From Bradyrhizobium guangxiense (GTDB lineage Bacteria > Pseudomonadota > Alphaproteobacteria > Rhizobiales > Xanthobacteraceae), in NCBI RefSeq assembly GCF_004114915.1, contig NZ_CP022219.1, forward strand, positions 124,001-188,000: a stretch of DNA of 64,000 nucleotides, written 5' to 3'. Both the position numbers and the translations under genes were made by a program. The stretch's first letter is position 1; each line of letters begins with the position of its first letter. The notes under the pieces were generated by a model. It worked only from the letters and a program-made list of their open reading frames with translations. It did not search any database and was not told the DNA's origin. This document shows positions 42,210 through 51,869 of this stretch, one piece after another.

Positions 42210-43898
42210 GTGGCCGACGACAACAAGACGCATGCATCCCCGAAGCGCCTGCCGCTGGCGGAAGAGGGGATCGTTGAAACCCTGCTGCTGCCCTTCTCGC
42301 CGCGCTTCATCGTGCTGACGATCTGCGCGGTCGTTACCGCGCTCCTGATCGGTATCGGCATCACCGACCGCAAGATCTTCGACATCCTGCTGATTCCGGT
42401 CCTGATCTTCGGCGCGCTGACCCTGCTCGGCGTCCGCGATCTCCTGCAGAAGAGCCACGCGGTGCTGCGCAACTATCCGATTTCGGCGCATATCCGCTTC
42501 CTGCTCGAAGAGATCCGCCCGGAGATGCGGCAATACTTCTTCGAGAGCGAGAAGGACGGCATGCCGTTCTCGCGCGACACCCGCGCGGTGGTCTATCAGC
42601 GCGCCAAGATGGAGCTCGACAAGCGTCCGTTCGGCACCCAGGAGGATGTCTACCGGGAAGGCTATGAGTGGATGCACCACTCGGTGTCGCCGAAGACGCA
42701 TGCCCAGGAGAAGTTTCGCATCACCATCGGCGGCCCCGACTGCAAGAAGCCCTATTCGGCCTCGGTGTTCAACATTTCCGCGATGAGCTTCGGCGCGCTC
42801 AGCCCGAATGCGGTGCGCGCGCTGAACGCCGGTGCCAAGAAGGGCGGCTTCGCGCACGACACCGGCGAGGGCGGCGTCAGCCCCTATCACCGCGAGATGG
42901 GCGGCGACATCATCTGGGAGATCGGCTCCGGCTATTTCGGCTGCCGCCATCTCGACGGCAGCTTCGATCCCGAAGCGTTCGCGCGCGTCGCCGGCGACGA
43001 TCAGATCAAGATGGTCGAGCTCAAGATCAGCCAGGGCGCCAAGCCCGGCCATGGCGGCGTGCTGCCGGCGGCCAAGGTCTCGGAGGAGATCTCGAAGATC
43101 CGCGGCGTCGCGATGGGCGAGGATTGCATCTCTCCGGCCTCGCACCGCGCCTTCTCGACCCCCGTTGGCATGATGCAGTTCATCGCCGAGATGCGGCGTC
43201 TCTCCGGCGGCAAGCCGGCCGGCTTCAAGCTCTGCATCGGACATCCCTGGGAATTCCTGGCGATCTGCAAGGCGATGCTTCAGACCGGCATCTATCCCGA
43301 CTTCATCGTCGTCGACGGCAATGAAGGCGGTACCGGCGCGGCGCCGCTGGAGTTCATGGATCATCTGGGCATGCCGATGCGCGAGGGCGTCGACTTCGTC
43401 CACAACGCGCTGGTCGGCATCAATGCGCGCGACCGCATCAGGATCGGTGCTTCGGGCAAGATCGCCACCGCCTTCGACATGGCGCGGGCGATGGCGATCG
43501 GCGCCGATTATTGCAACTCGGCGCGCGGCTTCATGTTCTCGCTCGGCTGCATCCAGTCGCTGAGCTGCCATACCGACCGCTGTCCAACCGGGGTGGCGAC
43601 GCAGGATCCGACGCGCGCGCGTGCGCTCTACGTGCCGCTCAAGATCGACCGCGTGCACAATTATCACCACGCGACGCTGCATTCGCTGACCGAGCTGATC
43701 GCCGCGGCCGGCCTGGAGCATCCGCAGCAGCTGCGCCCGATCCATTTCAGCCAGCGCACGTCCACGACCAAGGTCCAAACCTTCGCGCAGCTCTATCCGG
43801 CGCTGCGTCCGGGCGAGCTGCTCGACGGCACCGACGATCCGCGCTTCCGCGATGCCTGGCGGATGGCGCAGGCGGAGACGTTCCAGCCGGCGCCGTAG
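42210..43898 (+). CDS. FMN-binding glutamate-synthase-family protein with N-terminal membrane segments
   Basis: A 562-residue protein. Residues about 20-45 and 55-72 are hydrophobic (FIVLTICAVVTALLIGIG, ILLIPVLIFGALTLLG), so it is probably membrane-anchored, unlike classical GltB. Residues 160-540 carry the glutamate-synthase central/FMN domain, with FAHDTGEGGVSPYHR near 215 and FIVVDGNEGGTGAAPLEF near 370; the [3Fe-4S]-type cysteines C-x5-C-x4-C occur in the segment CIQSLSCHTDRC near 448-462. It lacks the glutaminase domain, so glutamate synthesis by itself is unlikely. Start is GTG behind GAGAGGA. Confidence 0.88.
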   Translation: MADDNKTHASPKRLPLAEEGIVETLLLPFSPRFIVLTICAVVTALLIGIGITDRKIFDILLIPVLIFGALTLLGVRDLLQKSHAVLRNYPISAHIRFLLEEIRPEMRQYFFESEKDGMPFSRDTRAVVYQRAKMELDKRPFGTQEDVYREGYEWMHHSVSPKTHAQEKFRITIGGPDCKKPYSASVFNISAMSFGALSPNAVRALNAGAKKGGFAHDTGEGGVSPYHREMGGDIIWEIGSGYFGCRHLDGSFDPEAFARVAGDDQIKMVELKISQGAKPGHGGVLPAAKVSEEISKIRGVAMGEDCISPASHRAFSTPVGMMQFIAEMRRLSGGKPAGFKLCIGHPWEFLAICKAMLQTGIYPDFIVVDGNEGGTGAAPLEFMDHLGMPMREGVDFVHNALVGINARDRIRIGASGKIATAFDMARAMAIGADYCNSARGFMFSLGCIQSLSCHTDRCPTGVATQDPTRARALYVPLKIDRVHNYHHATLHSLTELIAAAGLEHPQQLRPIHFSQRTSTTKVQTFAQLYPALRPGELLDGTDDPRFRDAWRMAQAETFQPAP

Positions 43899-44003
43899 CG
43901 GCATTGCCGAAGGGCGGGGCGCCATCGGCGGCCCGCACGAATGCACGCCGTGAGCGTGGCTGGCATTTAACGTTTGGTTCAACTTTGGATGTAGGTTGTG
44001 CCC

Positions 44004-44243
44004 ATGGACGAACGGCGCGACAAGGCGAGGCATCGCGTGCTGAAGGCCGGAACGATGGAGTTCGGCGGCGGCGCCATCGACTGCACCGTCCGCAACCTGT
44101 CCGACGCCGGCGCGGCGCTCGACGTCACCAGCCCGGTCGGCATTCCCGAGCATTTCACCCTGTTCCTCCAGGCCGACGGAACCCATCGATCCTGCATCGT
44201 GGTCTGGCGCAAGGAGAAGCGAATCGGCGTGAAGTTCCGGTGA
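44004..44243 (+). CDS. PilZ-domain protein
   Basis: A 79-residue protein covering one PilZ domain: RDKARHRVLKAGTMEF at the start (RxxxR c-di-GMP motif), CTVRNLSDAGAALDV in the middle (D/NxSxxG) and WRKEKRIGVKFR at the end. It would bind cyclic di-GMP. A GTG two codons earlier is an alternative start. Stand-alone single-domain PilZ proteins are abundant in this order. Confidence 0.85.
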   Translation: MDERRDKARHRVLKAGTMEFGGGAIDCTVRNLSDAGAALDVTSPVGIPEHFTLFLQADGTHRSCIVVWRKEKRIGVKFR

Positions 44244-44271
44244 GTGAGGGCCTCGTCCTCGCGGCGTTTTC

Positions 44272-44326
44272 AGCTGGCGTCCCGAATCGGCGAGCGCTCG
44301 AGGCGCGCTGGTCCGGGACGACAGCT
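44272..44326. repeat. Intergenic repeat AGCTGGCGTCCCG dyad
   Basis: AGCTGGCGTCCCG pairs with CGGGACGACAGCT at 12 of 13 positions. The CCGGGACGACA edge links it to the 4192, 29762 and 41831 repeats. Confidence 0.7.
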
Positions 44327-44423
44327 AAAGCGCGATGAGATTTAGATGAATCGTCATCGCGCTTTAGGTTGTTGTTTGCGCATGATCTTTCCGGAAAACT
44401 GCTTCGCACTTTTCCGGATCATT
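44326..44423. repeat. Compound palindromic repeat
   Basis: TAAAGCGCGATGA at 44326-44338 is a perfect inverted repeat of TCATCGCGCTTTA at 44354-44366. Bases 44379-44423 (GCATGATCTTTCCGGAAAAC and on) are the reverse orientation of the 34208 element. Confidence 0.8.
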
Positions 44424-44454
44424 CTTTAGCTTTGCGGCTCGCTAACCGCGCAAC

Positions 44455-45750
44455 TCACCCCGTCTCGACCTCGCTCAACCGGCTCGCCAGGATCTTGTCG
44501 ATCCTTCGCCCGTCGAGATCGACCACCTCGATGTGCCAGCCGCCGAAGTCGAAGGCGTCGCCAACGTTAGGCAGCGCGCTGAATTGCTGCAGCACGAGGC
44601 CTGCCACCGTGTTGTAGCGGTGCGGCGGCAGCTCGACGCCAAGCAGCTCGCCGAACTCGTCGACCGGCATCCAGCCGGCGATCAGGAGCGAATCGTCGGC
44701 GCGCCTGATAAAGGCCGGCTCCGGCGGTCCCTCCTCCGAATGAAAGGCGCCGACGATGGACTCGAGGATGTCGGCGGCGGTCACCATGCCTTCGAAGCCG
44801 CCATATTCGTCGTAGACCAGACCGACGTGAACTGGAGCGGCTTTCAGGATGGTCAGCACGTCGCGCGCGTCCGCCGAGGCCGGAATGCCGGGCGCCTCGC
44901 GCACCAGCGCGCGCAAATCGGGGTTGCGCTCGTTCATATAGGCGACCAGCAGGTCCTTGGCCTGGAGCACGCCGATCGGCTTGTCGCGATCGCCGTTGGA
45001 GACGGGAAAGCGCGAGTGCGGGCTGCTCGCAATGATCTCCTGGATGGCGGCCGGATCGTCGTTCAGGTCGATCTCGTCGACCTCCGTGCGCGGCGTCATG
45101 ACCGCGCCGACGGGCCGGTCGCGGAGCCGCATCACGCCGGCGATCATCTCCTTCTCGCCGGGCTCGAGCACGCCGGCGCTCTCGGCCTCGCTGACGAGGT
45201 GATGGATCTCGTCCTCCGAGACCTTTTCCTCGGACTTGCCGCCGCGGCCGAGCAAAGTGAGGATCAGCTTGCCGGAGATGTCGAGCAGGAAGACCAGCGG
45301 CAGCGAGACTTTCGCGAGCACGTGCATGGCCGGCGCGACCCTGACCGCGATGCTTTCGGGGTCGCGCAGCGCAACCTGCTTCGGCACCAGCTCGCCGACG
45401 ATCAGGGTGGCGTAGGTGATGAGCGTGACCACGATGCCGACGCCGACGATGTCGGCAATGCCGGAGGACAGGCCGAGCTCGAGCAGCCATTGCGTCAGCC
45501 GCTGTCCGAGCGTCGCGCCGGAGAACGCGCCGGAGAGCACGCCGACCAGCGTGATGCCGATCTGCACCGTCGAGAGGAATTTGCCGGGATCGGCTGCCAG
45601 CGTCAGCGCCCGCTCGGCACCGCGCACGCCCTTGGCCGCGAGCAGCGACAGCCGGGCGGGACGCGACGAGACCACGGCCAGCTCGGACATGGAGAGCAGG
45701 CCGTTGATGACGATCAGGACGACGACGATGACGAGTTCCAGGGAGAGCAT
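44455..45750 (-). CDS. CorC/HlyC-family (CNNM-type) membrane protein with CBS domains
   Basis: A 431-residue protein: DUF21 membrane domain with four hydrophobic stretches in residues 1-190 (LVIVVVLIVINGLLSMSELA first), two CBS domains near 205-330 (MTPRTEVDEID and LVYDEYGGFEGMVT), and a terminal CorC_HlyC domain from about 345. Family members are tied to Mg2+/Co2+ efflux. ATG 45750 follows GGAACG; the longer frame upstream has no site. Confidence 0.92.
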   Translation of the reverse strand: MLSLELVIVVVLIVINGLLSMSELAVVSSRPARLSLLAAKGVRGAERALTLAADPGKFLSTVQIGITLVGVLSGAFSGATLGQRLTQWLLELGLSSGIADIVGVGIVVTLITYATLIVGELVPKQVALRDPESIAVRVAPAMHVLAKVSLPLVFLLDISGKLILTLLGRGGKSEEKVSEDEIHHLVSEAESAGVLEPGEKEMIAGVMRLRDRPVGAVMTPRTEVDEIDLNDDPAAIQEIIASSPHSRFPVSNGDRDKPIGVLQAKDLLVAYMNERNPDLRALVREAPGIPASADARDVLTILKAAPVHVGLVYDEYGGFEGMVTAADILESIVGAFHSEEGPPEPAFIRRADDSLLIAGWMPVDEFGELLGVELPPHRYNTVAGLVLQQFSALPNVGDAFDFGGWHIEVVDLDGRRIDKILASRLSEVETG

Positions 45751-45898
45751 TGACGTTCCGGAGGTAAGCAAGTGTGGCCGGATGGCGGGCGCACGCCATT
45801 GATATAGGTATTCGGGGAGGAAGTGCTGGCAAATCCACGCATTCGCCACCGTGGGAACCGCCGCGTCGCCGCGCTTCAAGGCTGTCCGCTACGACCTG

Positions 45899-45922
45899 AC
45901 GCTCCGCGGAACTACGGAGCGT
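45899..45922. promoter_or_regulatory. Hairpin in the divergent corC/chemoreceptor region
   Basis: ACGCTCCG and CGGAGCGT form a perfect eight-base stem with an eight-base loop, about 70 bases before the chemoreceptor ATG. It could lie in that mRNA leader; no U-tract follows. Confidence 0.4.
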
Positions 45923-45993
45923 TGCTTAACGGGCCCTTAGTGGCCGCCGGCCTAGGTTTTCGACATTGCAGAAATCTATTGGGGGGACCCAAG

Positions 45994-48069
45994 ATGCGGA
46001 TCGGGAAACTTTTCGCGCTGTCGATGCTGACGGTGACGGTATTTGCAGTCATCCTCGGCGCCGAGGTGCTGATACCCCAGACACGCATCTTCACGAACCG
46101 CTCCGACGCGATCAAGACCGTCGATGCGTTCGGCGCGACGCTGATGGCCAACCAGCACGTCGCCAGCCTTCGCGCTCCCTATATCGGACCGATCTTCCAG
46201 GAAGGCGCGGCAACGCAGGCACAGCTCGAGGCCGCCACCAAGGCTTCGAAAACTGCCGAGGCGGGCTTCGAGGCCGCACGGCGCGCAGTCATGATGCTGG
46301 ATGATGGCGGCGCGATTGCCGAGAATCTCGGTCGTGCGGCGCAGCGGCTGAAGGAGATCACCGCCGCAGCCGATCGCGCGATGGGCGTCCCGCTGGCGGC
46401 GCGCGACAGTGCTGCGACAAAGGGTTTCCTGCCCGGTGTTGCCGAGGTCATCGGCCACATCGAACCGGTCATGAACCGGCTTGAGGCGAAGGTCATCAAT
46501 GCCGATTCCTCGCTCGCGGCGCTGTTGAGCCTGGCGCGAACGGCGCAGGATCTGCGTGTTTCGGCCGGCAGCCGCGCGGCCACGCTGTCACCGGCGCTGT
46601 CCGCACGCCGCCCGCTCACCGCAGCCGAACTGTCGCTGATGGACCGCATGCAGGGCCGCGTCGAGGCCGACCGCGAGCGCATCGAGGCTGGTCTCGAACA
46701 ACTCGGAAATCCCGCCCGCATCGCTGCCGCGCACAAGGCGGCAACGGACTCTTATTTCGGACAAGCCGCCGTTGCCGTGGACAAGGAGCTTCCTGCAGCG
46801 CGGAGCGACGGCAAATACGGCGCGACCGCCGACGAGCTGGCGAAAGTCATCGTGCCGGCGATCCAGATGTTCTACGGCGTGCGCGACGCTGCGCTGGCGG
46901 AAGCCGCCGAGCGTGCTTCTTCCGCGCGCGACGGCGCGCTGGCAATGCTCGCCCTTGCCGGCGTCGCCGTGTTGGCGCTGCTCGGCACGCTCGGTGGTGT
47001 GACGATGATGCTGCGCAGGCGCGTGGTGACGCCGCTCGGCCGGATCGCCGACGTGATCGGGTCGCTCGCCGCCGGACAGCACGAGGTGGAGATTCCGGTG
47101 ACGGGCCGCAACGACGAGATCGGCCAGGTCTCGGGCTCGCTCCAGTTGTTCAAGGATTCGCTGCTCGCCAAGAAGGCCGCCGACGAGGCCGCCGCGGTCG
47201 AAGCTGACGCGAAGCTGAAGCGCAGCCAGCGCATGGACCAAGTCGCGCGCGAGTTCGAGGCCATGATCGGCGACGTGATCAATACGGTGTCGTCGGCCTC
47301 GTCCGAGCTGGAAGTATCGGCGGGGACGCTGACGAGCACGGCCGATCAATCGGAAAAGGTCACCGCAACCGTCGCGGCGGCGTCCGAGCAGGCCTCCACC
47401 AACGTGCAGACCGTCGCCGCCGCAGCCGAGGAGATGGCGTCGTCGGTCGACGAGATCAGCCGGCAGGTGCAGGATTCCGCGCGCATTGCCGGCGAGGCGG
47501 TGCAGCAGGCAGCGCGGACCAACGATCACGTCGGCGAGCTCGCCCGCGCTGCGGGGCGGATCGGTGACGTCGTCGAGCTCATCAGCCAGATCGCGGGGCA
47601 GACCAATCTCCTGGCGCTGAACGCCACCATCGAAGCCGCGCGGGCCGGCGAGGCCGGGCGCGGCTTCGCCGTCGTCGCTTCCGAGGTCAAGGCGCTGGCC
47701 GAGCAGACTGCCAAGGCCACCGGCGAGATCAGCCAGCAGATCACGGGCATCCAGACCGCGACGGAGGACTCCGTCGGCGCCATCAAGGCGATCGGCGACA
47801 CCATCACCCGCATGTCCGAGATCGCGTCCGCCATCGCCTCGGCGGTCGAGGAGCAGGGCGCAGCGACGCGGGAGATCTCCCGCAACGTGCAGCAGGCCGC
47901 GCGCGGCACCCAGCAGGTCTCCGCCAGCATCGTCGACGTGCAGCGCGGCGCGAGTCAGACCGGATCGGCCTCCGCCAACGTGCTCAGCTCCGCGCGATCG
48001 CTGTCCGGCGAGAGCACCCGCCTCAAGACCGAGGTCGGAAAATTCCTGGATGCGATTCGCGCGGCGTAG
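45994..48069 (+). CDS. Methyl-accepting chemotaxis protein
   Basis: A 691-residue chemoreceptor: TM1 at about 5-25, a long periplasmic region (30-310) rich in heptads, TM2 at about 313-335 ([20 protein letters not shown]), HAMP around 337-390, and the signalling domain with the highly conserved hairpin tip [20 protein letters not shown] near 535-555. No C-terminal CheR pentapeptide is present. GGGGGGACC precedes ATG 45994. The ligand is unknown. Confidence 0.95.
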   Translation: MRIGKLFALSMLTVTVFAVILGAEVLIPQTRIFTNRSDAIKTVDAFGATLMANQHVASLRAPYIGPIFQEGAATQAQLEAATKASKTAEAGFEAARRAVMMLDDGGAIAENLGRAAQRLKEITAAADRAMGVPLAARDSAATKGFLPGVAEVIGHIEPVMNRLEAKVINADSSLAALLSLARTAQDLRVSAGSRAATLSPALSARRPLTAAELSLMDRMQGRVEADRERIEAGLEQLGNPARIAAAHKAATDSYFGQAAVAVDKELPAARSDGKYGATADELAKVIVPAIQMFYGVRDAALAEAAERASSARDGALAMLALAGVAVLALLGTLGGVTMMLRRRVVTPLGRIADVIGSLAAGQHEVEIPVTGRNDEIGQVSGSLQLFKDSLLAKKAADEAAAVEADAKLKRSQRMDQVAREFEAMIGDVINTVSSASSELEVSAGTLTSTADQSEKVTATVAAASEQASTNVQTVAAAAEEMASSVDEISRQVQDSARIAGEAVQQAARTNDHVGELARAAGRIGDVVELISQIAGQTNLLALNATIEAARAGEAGRGFAVVASEVKALAEQTAKATGEISQQITGIQTATEDSVGAIKAIGDTITRMSEIASAIASAVEEQGAATREISRNVQQAARGTQQVSASIVDVQRGASQTGSASANVLSSARSLSGESTRLKTEVGKFLDAIRAA

Positions 48070-48072
48070 GCT

Positions 48073-48097
48073 CACCTCTCCCCGCTGGGGAGAGGTG
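48073..48097. terminator. Strong hairpin after the chemoreceptor gene
   Basis: CACCTCTCCCC-GCT-GGGGAGAGGTG is a perfect 11-base stem with a three-base loop, starting four bases after the stop codon. No U-run follows, so it could also be one of the genome's dispersed hairpins. It separates convergent genes. Confidence 0.5.
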
Positions 48098-48140
48098 GTG
48101 CAAGCCGGTCCGCGAGACCTTGTTCATCGCATCGCGCCGC

Positions 48141-50207
48141 TCAGAACTCGCCGTGCAGCCGTCCCGAGAACACCGACACCGGGCCGCGGTCGGCATTGTA
48201 GGCGGGGTTGACGATCAGCTGGTAGTCGGCGGTGAAGGTCAGCGCCTTGTTCAGCGCATAGGCATAGTAGGTTTCCAGCACGCGTTCGCGGCGGTAGTTG
48301 AGCCGGCCGTCGCCGATCAGGGGACCGAGACCGCCGGCGGCGATGAAGTCGCGATGGTCCTGCGACAGCGCATTGATGGCGCCGGCGATCGCGACGACGT
48401 CGTCGGGCCGGCCCCAGGTCGTGCCCTTCACCGAGACGCCGCCGGACAGGCTGCGATCGATGTCGGTGAAGGCCATGATCTCGTTGCGGCCGTCATTCCA
48501 GCTCCAGCGGCCGAACACGCCGACATCGCCGGTGATGGCCTGTTCGAGATTGAATGCGTAGCCGTATTTGATGCGGCCGCGGCGGGGCTGGCTGATGTCG
48601 ACGCCGAACGCGGGATTGTCCAGCGTTTCGCGATAGCTGCCCGCAAAGGCGCTGTTGACGAAGCCGAGCGTGCGCAGTTTGCCGGGCTGGCCGAACAGCG
48701 AATAGCGGGTCTCGAGCTCCATCACATATTCGCCGCGGCGGCCGACGTTCATGTCGAAATTGCTGGAGTTCGATTCCGCGCCGATCAGGAAATAGCCAGC
48801 GCGCAGGGCCCATTGCTTCTGGTTCAATTCGGCCGTCGCGCCGTAGCCGAGGCCGAGCTTGTCGGCGGCATAGTCGAAGGCGCCAGAGGCCCAGATCGAC
48901 CAGTTCATGAAATCCTTGCGCGGATCGTGCGCGTAGGAATTGCCGTCGAACACGTCGACCACGGAGAACTTGCCGACCTGTAAGGTCAGGCGCGAGACGT
49001 CGACCTTGCTCGCCAGCTGAAGCTGGCCAGAGGCAAGCTCTTCCTGCTCGCCGCCAAAGCCGAAGGTGTGGCGCACGAACAGCCGCGACGCATTGAAATG
49101 CGGATAGGGGAAGCCGGATTTCTGCGCTTCGCCGTTGGGAAAGCCCGCAGCGCCCGTCGTGTTGTTGAAACCGAATCCCTGCAGCAGTTCGGGATTGAAA
49201 TAGATCTCTCCGCCGTCCCATAGCCGCGCATTGAGATAGAGCGAATTGCTCCAGGTCTGCTGAAAATCGGGTGACGGGAGCAGGCTGTTCGGTCCGGTAT
49301 AGGGCGCGCGGAACGCGGGGTAGCCCTGCCCCAGCGCGGTCGACTGGCCGTGGATCTCCCAGCGGCTGGATTCGGTGTCCGTCACATCCGACTTCGGGTT
49401 GTAGGTCGGCACGCCCGGCCAGTCGATCTTGCGATTGAGGCCGAGCCGCAGGCTGTGAAAATCCATCGACGAGGAATATTGCGCGCCGGAGGAGAAGCTG
49501 ACGCTGGCGTTGTCGAACTTGCTGTAGAGATATTCGAGCCGCGTGGTCCAATGCGGCGCAAAGGCGTATTCGACGCCGCCGCCCGCGATCCAGCCGAACC
49601 GCGTGTGCAGCACTTTTTCTTCAACGCCGTTGTTCGGTGTCGAGAGAAAACGCTCGCCGGTGAAGGCCGCGCCGCCTGTGGCGTAGTACAGCCAACTGCC
49701 ATTGGCATAGCCGAGCCGCGCGCGCAGGCTTGCGACATAGTCCCAACGTTCCTCGGCGAACGACAGCGCGGTCCCCGTCGACGACACGACGTGGTTGGAG
49801 GGCAGATAGTTCGGAAAGGAGATGTCGCCTTCGACGCCGAGCAGCAGGCTCGAATTGAGGCGCCAATTGTAGCCGGCCTGGACGCCGCCCGTCGCGCCGG
49901 TGAAGACGTTGTTGTCGGTTGCGAGCGCGGGATCGGTCAGCGTCGCCGCGGACGTGCCGCGTGTGACGCCGGCATGCGCACCGATATAGAGGCCGGTCCA
50001 GTCATAGACCGCTTTCAAGGCCGGCGCTTTCAGCGGCAGATCGGCGGCAAAGCTCGTGGTGGGAAAAGCCAGCACGCCCATGGCAATCGCCGCGGCCGTT
50101 CGCAAGCACCGGTGTCTGTGACTTCTCAACGTCAAAACGCACGCCCCCAAACGCGAATGTGTCCCACCCGCCGCGATATCCCTGCCGATTCGCGGCGATT
50201 CTGTCAT
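48141..50207 (-). CDS. Double outer-membrane protein: Omp25-like barrel fused to OprB-like porin
   Basis: A protein of about 688 residues in two parts. After a signal peptide ending TSFAADLPLK, residues 60-280 form an Omp25/RopB-type eight-strand barrel (YDWTGLYIGAHAGVTRG start, VGVEYAFAPHWTTRLEYLYSKFD end). Residues 300-688 match carbohydrate-selective OprB (WEIHGQSTALGQGYPAF, FNLEQAITGDVGVFGRWSW, terminal YNADRGPVSVFSGRLHGEF). So one chain carries two barrels in the outer membrane. The start is uncertain: ATG 50207 gives a long signal peptide, and TTG starts nearer it are possible. Confidence 0.85.
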   Translation of the reverse strand: MTESPRIGRDIAAGGTHSRLGACVLTLRSHRHRCLRTAAAIAMGVLAFPTTSFAADLPLKAPALKAVYDWTGLYIGAHAGVTRGTSAATLTDPALATDNNVFTGATGGVQAGYNWRLNSSLLLGVEGDISFPNYLPSNHVVSSTGTALSFAEERWDYVASLRARLGYANGSWLYYATGGAAFTGERFLSTPNNGVEEKVLHTRFGWIAGGGVEYAFAPHWTTRLEYLYSKFDNASVSFSSGAQYSSSMDFHSLRLGLNRKIDWPGVPTYNPKSDVTDTESSRWEIHGQSTALGQGYPAFRAPYTGPNSLLPSPDFQQTWSNSLYLNARLWDGGEIYFNPELLQGFGFNNTTGAAGFPNGEAQKSGFPYPHFNASRLFVRHTFGFGGEQEELASGQLQLASKVDVSRLTLQVGKFSVVDVFDGNSYAHDPRKDFMNWSIWASGAFDYAADKLGLGYGATAELNQKQWALRAGYFLIGAESNSSNFDMNVGRRGEYVMELETRYSLFGQPGKLRTLGFVNSAFAGSYRETLDNPAFGVDISQPRRGRIKYGYAFNLEQAITGDVGVFGRWSWNDGRNEIMAFTDIDRSLSGGVSVKGTTWGRPDDVVAIAGAINALSQDHRDFIAAGGLGPLIGDGRLNYRRERVLETYYAYALNKALTFTADYQLIVNPAYNADRGPVSVFSGRLHGEF

Positions 50208-50395
50208 CAGGCCTCGGCCAGCGATGCGGTCGGGCGAGATGATCTCGATTCCACCCGACTTCGTCCCAAGTTCCTGAACCTGTGCCAAACTTTATTGCGA
50301 TTAATTCGCAATAGCAACTGACGCGGATTGTCGCGGGAGATGGTTCGCACCGCTGTGTGACGGGGCTGCAACAATTCGCCGGCCCTCAAACGGAT

Positions 50396-50427
50396 GACCC
50401 CGCCGGGGGGGACAGCCGGGCGGGGTC
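50396..50427. terminator. GC-rich hairpin downstream of the small secreted gene
   Basis: GACCCCGCC at 50396-50404 pairs with GGCGGGGTC at 50419-50427. It lies about 80 bases after the stop of the minus-strand gene at 50506 and may end its transcript; no U-tract. Confidence 0.4.
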
Positions 50428-50505
50428 GGGGGCACGACACGGGGTGGATGAGGCGCCCGTGTCGGACGCAGGATCCACGTGTGAGATCGGCCTCAGGTCC
50501 TCAGA

Positions 50506-50769
50506 TCAGTAGCAGCTGCGAACGCGGCCGACGTACTGGCCGAACGCGTTGTACTGGGCGACCCAGCCGCAGCGGTGATAGCCGTAGTAATAGGGATCGC
50601 TGCTGGCGGCGATCGCGGAGCCGACGACGGCGGCGGTGGCGATGCCGGCGCCCACGCCCCAGACCCAGCCGGGCTGCTTGGCTTCGGCCGAGGTGGTGGT
50701 GGACGCGATGCTGCCGGTGACGGCGAGGGCAGCGAGAGCTGCGGCGGCAATCTTGGTCTTGATCGACAT
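50506..50769 (-). CDS. Small secreted Gly/Tyr-rich protein
   Basis: An 87-residue protein with a signal peptide (SIKTKIAAAALAALAVTGSIASTTTSAEA). The mature part starts KQPGWVWGVGAGIATAAVVGSAIA and ends with an aromatic segment YYYGYHRCGWVAQYNAFG plus two Cys. It resembles the many short periplasmic proteins with a glycine-rich helix seen in this order. TGGAG precedes ATG 50769. Confidence 0.75.
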   Translation of the reverse strand: MSIKTKIAAAALAALAVTGSIASTTTSAEAKQPGWVWGVGAGIATAAVVGSAIAASSDPYYYGYHRCGWVAQYNAFGQYVGRVRSCY

Positions 50770-50909
50770 GTGAAACTCCATCCGGGGTTGAGGCGGTCCG
50801 TTGTGGCCCGCGTGCCCAGTTGGACGGAGGCATGTCGAAACCGGTTCGAAAGCGCATCCGGCGCTCCCCGAATCCGGTCATTTCCCGAATGGTTTCAGTT
50901 GGATGCGGG

Positions 50910-51743
50910 CTAGCCGAGGGGGCCCTTGGCGAGCCTGTTCACGTCGAAGTTATCGACCTCCCCCAACAGCTCGCAAAACGCGCGCGCGCCCTGGTCGAGA
51001 AGCTGCTCGCCCTTCGCCGGTTCAGCCAGCGTTGCATTGCCGATAGCGCCGCTGGCGTTCAGATCCTGCGCCTGCCAAGCGAACGGCGCGGGGCGCTGCG
51101 TCGACAGCCAGCGATATTGCTGCTCCAGCGCGATGCTGCTCGCGGGAAAATACGCGATCGCATCTTGACGCACTTGGCCCGGATAGCGCGCCAGCATGAT
51201 CGAGGTCTCGATCGCGCCGCCATGAATGCCGTGGCGCACTTCCTCGGCCGGGAACAGTTTGTCGGCGCCTGACAGCCGCGACCATGACGTCGTCACCACG
51301 AACAGTTTTTGGTGAGCGCGCAGATCCTGCGCGATCAGCATCATGGCCGCGCTGTTGCCACCATGGCTGGTGATGATGACGAGCTTCTTCACCCCGCGCC
51401 GCGCGATGTCCTCGCCCAATCCTGTCCATCGCTTCAACGCGATTTCGGTCGGCAGCGTCTGCGTGCCGGGATAATCGATATGCTCGGTGGAAATTCCGAT
51501 TGGCTCGACGGGGAGGAAGCTGGCTGGAACAGATGGCGGTAACAGCTCCCGCGTGCGCGCCAGATAGGCGTCCGCAATCAGCACGTCGGTTGTCACCGGC
51601 AGATGCGGGCCGTGCTGCTCGGTCGCCGCCAGCGGCAGCACTGCGATCCAGCGCGTCACCTCCGCAGGGTCCGCATGAGCCCAGTCGATGTCGATCCAGT
51701 CGCGGGAGGGCGTCTTCAAGGTTTCTTTGCCAAAATTTGTCAC
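50910..51743 (-). CDS. Creatininase-family amidohydrolase
   Basis: A protein of about 277 residues. The metal-ligand pattern E-x-H-x8-D is clear at Glu42, His44 and Asp53 (TEQHGPHLPVTTD); the second ligand loop VIITSHGGNS and EIHGGAIE-type segment follow near 128 and 175. The family hydrolyses cyclic amides or amide-like bonds (creatininase, FAPy/uridine-type deformylases). The start is unclear; I used GTG 51743. It is divergent from a NitT/TauT importer, suggesting it handles the imported amide. Confidence 0.87.
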   Translation of the reverse strand: MTNFGKETLKTPSRDWIDIDWAHADPAEVTRWIAVLPLAATEQHGPHLPVTTDVLIADAYLARTRELLPPSVPASFLPVEPIGISTEHIDYPGTQTLPTEIALKRWTGLGEDIARRGVKKLVIITSHGGNSAAMMLIAQDLRAHQKLFVVTTSWSRLSGADKLFPAEEVRHGIHGGAIETSIMLARYPGQVRQDAIAYFPASSIALEQQYRWLSTQRPAPFAWQAQDLNASGAIGNATLAEPAKGEQLLDQGARAFCELLGEVDNFDVNRLAKGPLG

Positions 51744-51869
51744 GTAGTTTGGGGTATGAGGGGACGCGGGCCCGGCCGGCTCGCGTCCCCTGATGTCATG
51801 CGGTTTTATCGCGTTGCCTTCACTTGAGCCAGACGCGATTGGGCCAGCCACGATCCACGGAGCGCCATC

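Noticed and set aside
42147..44186. A 679-residue minus-strand frame
   Set aside because: It lies opposite the glutamate-synthase-like gene, whose FMN and cysteine motifs are clear.
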